A stretch of 36,702 nt of DNA, from assembly GCA_019429365.1 (NCBI GenBank), contig JAHYJD010000026.1, forward strand, positions 1 through 36,702. The letters run 5' to 3'. The translations under genes were made by a program, and so were the position numbers. The stretch is from Bacteroidales bacterium. GTDB lineage: Bacteria; Bacteroidota; Bacteroidia; Bacteroidales; UBA7960. Of this stretch, positions 32,609 to 36,702 are shown piece after piece. The notes beneath the pieces were generated by a model. The model saw only the letters and a program-made list of their open reading frames with translations, did no database searches and was not told the origin of the DNA. The number at the start of each line of letters is the position of its first letter. Position 1 is the first letter of the stretch.

Positions 32609-33848
32609 ATATTTCAAGGATTTTTTCCCTGAGCATTGCCAGTGTTGCCAGGGTAGCGCGGGCAATATTGCGGTCGCGCTGGTCGCCCAGATGAAGCAAC
32701 CTGCTGGAAACCTTATCTCTGAAAGCTACAGCGATCCAAACCGTACCCACAGGTTTTTCAGCAGTACCGCCTCCGGGTCCTGCAATGCCGCTGGTGGCCA
32801 TGCAGAAATCGGAACTCATGGTTTGGCAGCCATTCAGCGCCATGGCTTCCACCACTTCGCGGCTTACGGCACCGTGTTTTTCAATGAGCTTTTTGTTTAT
32901 CCAAAGGAAGCGCGACTTCAGTTCGTTGGCATAGGCTACAATGCTGCCCATGAAATAGGCGCTGCTGCCTGCCACGCTGGTGATCTTATGCGCAAGGTAG
33001 CCTCCGGTGCAGCTTTCGGCAGTAGACACTGTCAGGCCCTTTTCAACCAGCAGCTTGCCAATAACTCCTTCAAGGGTATCGCGATCGAAGCCCCAAACAT
33101 ATTGCGGGATAAGGGAACGCAGTTTTTCTTCTTCTTCCGAAAGGGCAATCATAAGGTCCTCCTCGCGGGCTCCGCTGGCGCTGAGCCGCAGCCTAACCAT
33201 TCCGGGTGAGGGGAGGTAGGCCAGTTTAATGAATGGGGGAAGGTTGTTTTCCCATTCGGCAATGATCTCCGAAAGAAATGATTCGCCAATGCCTTGTGTA
33301 AGGATGGTTCGGTGCACGATGAAACTATCCTTCCGCTGCTTTTTAAGTTCAGGGAGAATATAGCCTTCAACCATGGCTTTCATTTCGTAAGGCACGCCGG
33401 GCATGGCCACGCAAATTTTACCTTCTTTTTCGAGCCAGAGTCCGGGTGCGGTGCCATTGGAGTTGCGTAAGACCTTTGCGGCTTCCGGCACCAGCGCCTG
33501 CTGACGGTTCAGTTCAGTAAGGGCGAGGTTTCGCTGGCTGAAAAGCATGCTGACATCTTCCAGTACTTCTTGGTTGAGCACCAGGCCAGTCTTGAAAAAA
33601 TGGCAAAGGGCCAGTTTGGTCACATCGTCGCGGGTAGGCCCCAGACCGCCTGTCGTCAGCACCAGGTCTGAGCGAGAAAAGGCTTCACTCAGCGCCCTGA
33701 GAATCTCCGACTCGGAGTCGGCCACTACGGTAACTTGCTTAACGGCTACCCCTGCCTCATTTAAGCGTTCGGCAATCCAGGAGGCGTTGGTATTCACTAT
33801 CTGCCCTATCAAGAGTTCTTCGCCAATTGTTATGATTTCTGCATGCAT
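32607..33848 (-). CDS. cinA: CinA-family protein (nicotinamide-nucleotide amidase / ADP-ribose pyrophosphatase-like)
   Basis: A 413-residue two-domain CinA. The N-terminal MoCF/COG1058 domain has AEIITIGEELLIGQIVNTN and TTGGLGPTRDD (65-75). The C-terminal PncC domain has STAESCTGGYLAHKITSVAG and TSGIAGPGGGTAEKPVGTVW. The enzyme deamidates nicotinamide mononucleotide to nicotinate mononucleotide in the NAD salvage cycle; some members also act on ADP-ribose. A link to competence is known only in some Gram-positives. It diverges from the nucleoside phosphorylase gene across about 108 bases. Confidence 0.93.
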   Translation of the reverse strand: MHAEIITIGEELLIGQIVNTNASWIAERLNEAGVAVKQVTVVADSESEILRALSEAFSRSDLVLTTGGLGPTRDDVTKLALCHFFKTGLVLNQEVLEDVSMLFSQRNLALTELNRQQALVPEAAKVLRNSNGTAPGLWLEKEGKICVAMPGVPYEMKAMVEGYILPELKKQRKDSFIVHRTILTQGIGESFLSEIIAEWENNLPPFIKLAYLPSPGMVRLRLSASGAREEDLMIALSEEEEKLRSLIPQYVWGFDRDTLEGVIGKLLVEKGLTVSTAESCTGGYLAHKITSVAGSSAYFMGSIVAYANELKSRFLWINKKLIEKHGAVSREVVEAMALNGCQTMSSDFCMATSGIAGPGGGTAEKPVGTVWIAVAFRDKVSSRLLHLGDQRDRNIARATLATLAMLREKILEI

Positions 33849-33909
33849 GGAACAAGTATCGTTTTGCGCTGTGAAGTTAACAATAATAGGTATTTGTCCG
33901 ATTTATTAA

Positions 33910-33917
33910 TAAATTTG
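33910..33917 (+). promoter_or_regulatory. -7 box (TAAATTTG) before the nucleoside phosphorylase
   Basis: An exact TAnnTTTG match 39 bases before the ATG at 33957. A TTTG at 33893-33896 is only 13 bases away, too close for a normal -33 element. Confidence 0.4.
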
Positions 33918-33956
33918 TCTTTTAATGGGAAATTCTTTTTTTACAGAAAAATAATT

Positions 33957-34829
33957 ATGAAGAAGTTTAAAGAATCAGAGCTTATTCTAAACCCCGATGG
34001 GAGTGTGTATCATATTCAACTAAGGCCCGAGGATTTGGCCGATACGGTTATTTTGGTTGGCGACCAGTACCGGGTGCCTGTTATCTCGAAATACTTTGAC
34101 AAGATTGAGGTAAAAAAGGCGGGCAGGGAGTTTGTGACACATACCGGCACACTGAATGGCAAACGGCTTACTGTATTGTCGACGGGTATTGGTACCGACA
34201 ATATCGATATTGTGGTCAATGAGTTGGATGCTGCCGTAAACATCGACCTGGAAAAAAGAGTCCCCAAAGAAAAGCATACCGCACTGAACCTGATCAGACT
34301 GGGGACTTCAGGTGCTCTGCAGCCTGGACTTGAGGTGGATACTTTTGTGGCTTCAGCTTATGGCCTGGGTTTCGATGGCTTGTTAAATTTTTATCATTAC
34401 GATGAAAAGCTTATTGAAAAAGATATGATTGATGCTTTTATTCATCATACCAAATGGAACCACAGGTTGCCCTATCCATATATTGTAAAGGCTTCCGAAA
34501 ACCTGCTTGATAAACTTGCTTTCGATCTTCCCTCGGGGATTACGGCAACCGCCAACGGATTTTACGGGCCTCAGGGACGGGAATTGCGCATTCCATTGGC
34601 TTTTCCTGAACTGAATGAACGAATAGAAGACTTCAGCTTTGATAACCAGCTCATCATCAATTTTGAAATGGAAACTTCGGCCATTTATGCCCTTGGCAGA
34701 ACCCTTGGACATAATACCCTGACCATATGCGATATTGTGGCAAACCGGGTAACCAAGCAGTTTAGCAAAGACTATAAGGCATCGGTTGAAAAGATGATTG
34801 AACTGGTGCTGGAGCGATTAACCTCATAA
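33957..34829 (+). CDS. Nucleoside phosphorylase (uridine phosphorylase-like, PNP/UDP family)
   Basis: A 290-residue phosphorylase. Family marks are LVGDQYRVPVIS near the N-terminus, the phosphate-binding LIRLGTSGALQPGLEVDTFV, and FEMETSAIYALGRTLGHNTL, whose Glu binds the ribose. It cleaves a nucleoside with phosphate in salvage; the substrate (uridine, purine nucleoside or another) is not certain, because the usual specificity loops are not obvious. The ATG at 33957 lies after a -7 box; a longer in-frame start at 33843 overlaps cinA and is unlikely. The SirB1-type gene follows after 11 bases, so they form an operon. Confidence 0.87.
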   Translation: MKKFKESELILNPDGSVYHIQLRPEDLADTVILVGDQYRVPVISKYFDKIEVKKAGREFVTHTGTLNGKRLTVLSTGIGTDNIDIVVNELDAAVNIDLEKRVPKEKHTALNLIRLGTSGALQPGLEVDTFVASAYGLGFDGLLNFYHYDEKLIEKDMIDAFIHHTKWNHRLPYPYIVKASENLLDKLAFDLPSGITATANGFYGPQGRELRIPLAFPELNERIEDFSFDNQLIINFEMETSAIYALGRTLGHNTLTICDIVANRVTKQFSKDYKASVEKMIELVLERLTS

Positions 34830-34840
34830 CAACAAATACT

Positions 34841-35743
34841 ATGGACAGCGATACCAAAATCCGTGAGATGGAGGCCCTGGTGAGTCTGGTGGACGATCCG
34901 GACCTTGAAATTTTCCGGCAGGTATCGGAAAAACTCCACGATTTTGGCCCCGAGGCCATTCCTTTTCTGCAAAAAGCCTGGGACAACTGTTTTGACCCAC
35001 TGGTGCAAAATCGCATTGAAATGTTGATGCATCAGATCAACTTCGATCATGTGGTTAAGGATCTGAGCAAGGCTTTTGAAAAAGACTGCAAAGATCTGCT
35101 TTCGGCTTGGATATCGCTTTCCAGGTATCACTACCCTGGTCTGAACGAAGAGGATATTCAATACGAAATGAACCAGATCCGCAAGGATATCTGGCTTGAA
35201 CTGAATGAGAATCTGACGGCCCTTGAACAAATCAAGGTTTTCAATCATGTGTTTTTCGACGTGCATGGCTTTAGCGGAAACCTTGAGAATTACCATGCTT
35301 ACAACAACTCCTACGTTAACCAGGTGCTGCATTCCCGCAAGGGCAACCCATTGTCTCTGAGTACCATTTATTTGCTTATTGCACAGAGCCTCGATTTGCC
35401 TGTTTTCGGGGTTAATCTGCCCGAGCATTTTGTGCTTGCTTACACCGGCAAAGCATTCGATACCGAAAGCATGCGGATGGAAGATAACAAGGTGTTGTTT
35501 TACATCAATCCCTTCAGTCGTGGGATGGTTTTCTCAGCCCAGGAGGTTGAAAAATATATCAGGCAACTTAAGCTTGAACCCTTGCCTGCATACTACGAGC
35601 CATGCAGCAACAGCGATATTGTTTTGCGTATGATCAACAACTTGGTGAATGCCTACGAAAACGAAGGCAAGCTCGAAAATAAAAGGGAAATGGAGCACAT
35701 CAGGGCAGTGCTCAGAAAAAAAACAAAAAGGGATGCCGAATAG
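34841..35743 (+). CDS. SirB1-family transglutaminase-like protein
   Basis: A 300-residue cytoplasmic protein. Its N-terminal ~85 residues are helical and HEAT-like (EALVSLVDDPDLEIF, FGPEAIPFLQKAW). The SirB1/transglut_core2 domain follows (HVFFDVHGFSGN, RKGNPLSLSTIYLLIAQSL, GVNLPEHFVLAY). The transglutaminase cysteine is replaced by serine in NPLSLS, as usual in this family, so catalysis is doubtful. Biochemical function is unknown; it is probably cotranscribed with the phosphorylase. The terminator stem includes its stop codon region. Confidence 0.85.
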   Translation: MDSDTKIREMEALVSLVDDPDLEIFRQVSEKLHDFGPEAIPFLQKAWDNCFDPLVQNRIEMLMHQINFDHVVKDLSKAFEKDCKDLLSAWISLSRYHYPGLNEEDIQYEMNQIRKDIWLELNENLTALEQIKVFNHVFFDVHGFSGNLENYHAYNNSYVNQVLHSRKGNPLSLSTIYLLIAQSLDLPVFGVNLPEHFVLAYTGKAFDTESMRMEDNKVLFYINPFSRGMVFSAQEVEKYIRQLKLEPLPAYYEPCSNSDIVLRMINNLVNAYENEGKLENKREMEHIRAVLRKKTKRDAE

Positions 35744-35756
35744 CATCCCTTTTTTT
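35725..35756. terminator. Bidirectional terminator overlapping the end of the SirB1-type gene
   Basis: A5, GGGATGC (35730-35736), a six-base loop, GCATCCC (35743-35749), T7. The stop codon TAG (35741-35743) is inside the hairpin. It also suits the converging oxidoreductase gene that ends at 35779. Confidence 0.88.
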
Positions 35757-35778
35757 ACCATTAGTTTTTCTTGATTTC

Positions 35779-36702
35779 TTACTCTACCAGAGCTTCCTTG
35801 ATTTTTGCCACCGGCAATTTTTCTGCCAGTCCTTCCTCTTCAATGGTTTTGAAGATCGACTCAGTGCTTATGATACCAGTTTTCATGGCCAGAAAGAACA
35901 CGGAGAAAATGGATGCACTTCGTGCCCCAATACCACGGAAGTCTTTCTGAATGACTTTGGCCCCGGTGGGTGGCACATCCAGGCTTTCGTCTATAAAAAG
36001 GTAGCCTTCCTTCATTTTTGAAATGCGCTGCTTGTTATGGGCCAATCCATCCGCCGAAGTAATCACAACAATATCGGGCACAGCAATGCCGTGGAAATGG
36101 ATCTCTTCAGGTGAAAGGTTTATTTCGGCTGTTGAGAAACCCACGCCAACTGTTACGGGGTAGCTTCCTTTTTGGGTTATTGACAATCCCGAGCGCATGG
36201 CAGCCTTGCACAGGAGGCTGGCAGCCAGCTGCACGCCTTCGCCTGCCGATCCGCTCAGTATCACCGAGGTGTTTTTCTTCAGATAGGCCTTAAAGCCTTT
36301 GGCCACCGGCCTGGTTTTTTCAAGCAGGTCGGCGATCTTTTTCCCCTGGCGAATATTAAAAGGCTCACGCTGATTGAGCCATTCGCCGATTTCCTTACCC
36401 GCGCTCTCTACAATCTCACTCAGTTTCCTTTTGGGGTTTAGTTTCATTCCATAGCTGGGGCATATTTCCATGACTTCTACCAATGAGAAGCCCCTGGTGC
36501 CGAAGGCCACGGCCAACTTGTCGGAAATGTCACCAATGCCCATAACGCGTGTCACATGGCTGGCACCCGCCGTATGCGACAGGGCGCAAATGTCGTAGCC
36601 CGCATATGGATTGCCTTCGAAGGAAGTGGTAGTGTTGAAGCCGTACGGCGTCAGTCCGCTGGTTTGTCCGCCGGTCATTCCGTACAGGAAGTTGTTGTGC
36701 AC
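35779..36702 (-). CDS. 2-oxoacid:ferredoxin oxidoreductase, fused beta (TPP) and gamma subunits, 3' part
   Basis: The last ~308 codons of a gene that begins beyond the window. The visible N-terminal part is the end of a thiamine-pyrophosphate beta subunit: NNFLYGMTGGQTSGLTP is the conserved segment near the TPP site. After a short linker (about residue 140) comes a complete-looking gamma subunit (POR domain): SVILSGSAGEGVQLAASLL, GSYPVTVGVGFSTAEINLSP and the final helices. Such enzymes oxidise or make 2-oxoacids, using ferredoxin and coenzyme A, in anaerobic metabolism. Beta and gamma are usually separate genes or in other orders, so the fusion is notable. Which 2-oxoacid is used cannot be told. 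Confidence 0.85.
   Translation of the reverse strand: MHNNFLYGMTGGQTSGLTPYGFNTTTSFEGNPYAGYDICALSHTAGASHVTRVMGIGDISDKLAVAFGTRGFSLVEVMEICPSYGMKLNPKRKLSEIVESAGKEIGEWLNQREPFNIRQGKKIADLLEKTRPVAKGFKAYLKKNTSVILSGSAGEGVQLAASLLCKAAMRSGLSITQKGSYPVTVGVGFSTAEINLSPEEIHFHGIAVPDIVVITSADGLAHNKQRISKMKEGYLFIDESLDVPPTGAKVIQKDFRGIGARSASIFSVFFLAMKTGIISTESIFKTIEEEGLAEKLPVAKIKEALVE

Noticed and set aside
33843-33956. N-terminal extension of the nucleoside phosphorylase
   Set aside because: It would start inside cinA and upstream of the -7 box; the family N-terminus fits the ATG at 33957.

Overview
This window looks like an ordinary chromosomal segment of a Bacteroidota bacterium, probably near Bacteroidales/Marinilabiliales; I cannot assign a genus. 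The evidence is: many -7 boxes of the TAnnTTTG type, several with a TTTG or TTG element 18-21 bases upstream; a secreted protein ending in a type IX secretion (T9SS) sorting domain; a lipidated TamA-like protein (TamL); many lipoproteins; and few Shine-Dalgarno sites. I see no tRNA, rRNA, CRISPR array, insertion sequence or prophage.

Layout. 1-1794: mreB (3' end), mreC and mreD, with a strong hairpin between mreB and mreC. 1909-7733: a TlpA-like thioredoxin lipoprotein, an M1 metallopeptidase with a barrel-like C-terminus, a cysteine-dioxygenase-like cupin (minus strand) and an LpxH-like hydrolase. 7769-12426: an accessory-looking envelope module. It holds a DUF4382-like lipoprotein, an ECF sigma factor, a protein joining an anti-sigma-like N-terminus to a beta-barrel-like C-terminus, a second lipoprotein of the first one's architecture, then, convergently, two tandem paralogous coiled-coil lipoproteins. 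12700-14923 (minus): a sensor kinase with a five-cysteine cluster, and gapA. 15140-18355: exbB-exbD-tonB-folC as one tight operon. 18386-24696 (minus): a DUF4168-like exported protein, and an operon tamL - SF1 helicase - cytoplasmic GH13 enzyme. 25001-31007: glmM facing mfd with overlapping stop codons, then class I fructose-1,6-bisphosphatase. 31220-36702: a T9SS-secreted DUF4397 protein, cinA (minus), a nucleoside phosphorylase with a SirB1-type protein, and the 3' part of a 2-oxoacid:ferredoxin oxidoreductase beta-gamma fusion (minus).

The best candidate for an undescribed system is 7698-12426. Two promoter-like sites of the ECF type (CAACCTTT, then 16-17 bases, then CGTCC) occur at 7699-7724 and 10443-10467. 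They lie just before the two related lipoproteins that bracket the sigma/anti-sigma-barrel pair. This suggests an autoregulated envelope-sensing circuit: the sigma factor would drive its own operon and a second lipoprotein, while the anti-sigma protein could link cytoplasm, periplasm and outer membrane in one chain. The coiled-coil lipoproteins beyond the shared terminator may be partners, one of them preceded by a ten-base G/C tract.

The other genes are mostly housekeeping: cell shape, outer-membrane assembly and energisation, gluconeogenesis and amino-sugar supply (gapA, fbp, glmM), transcription-coupled repair, folate and nucleoside metabolism.
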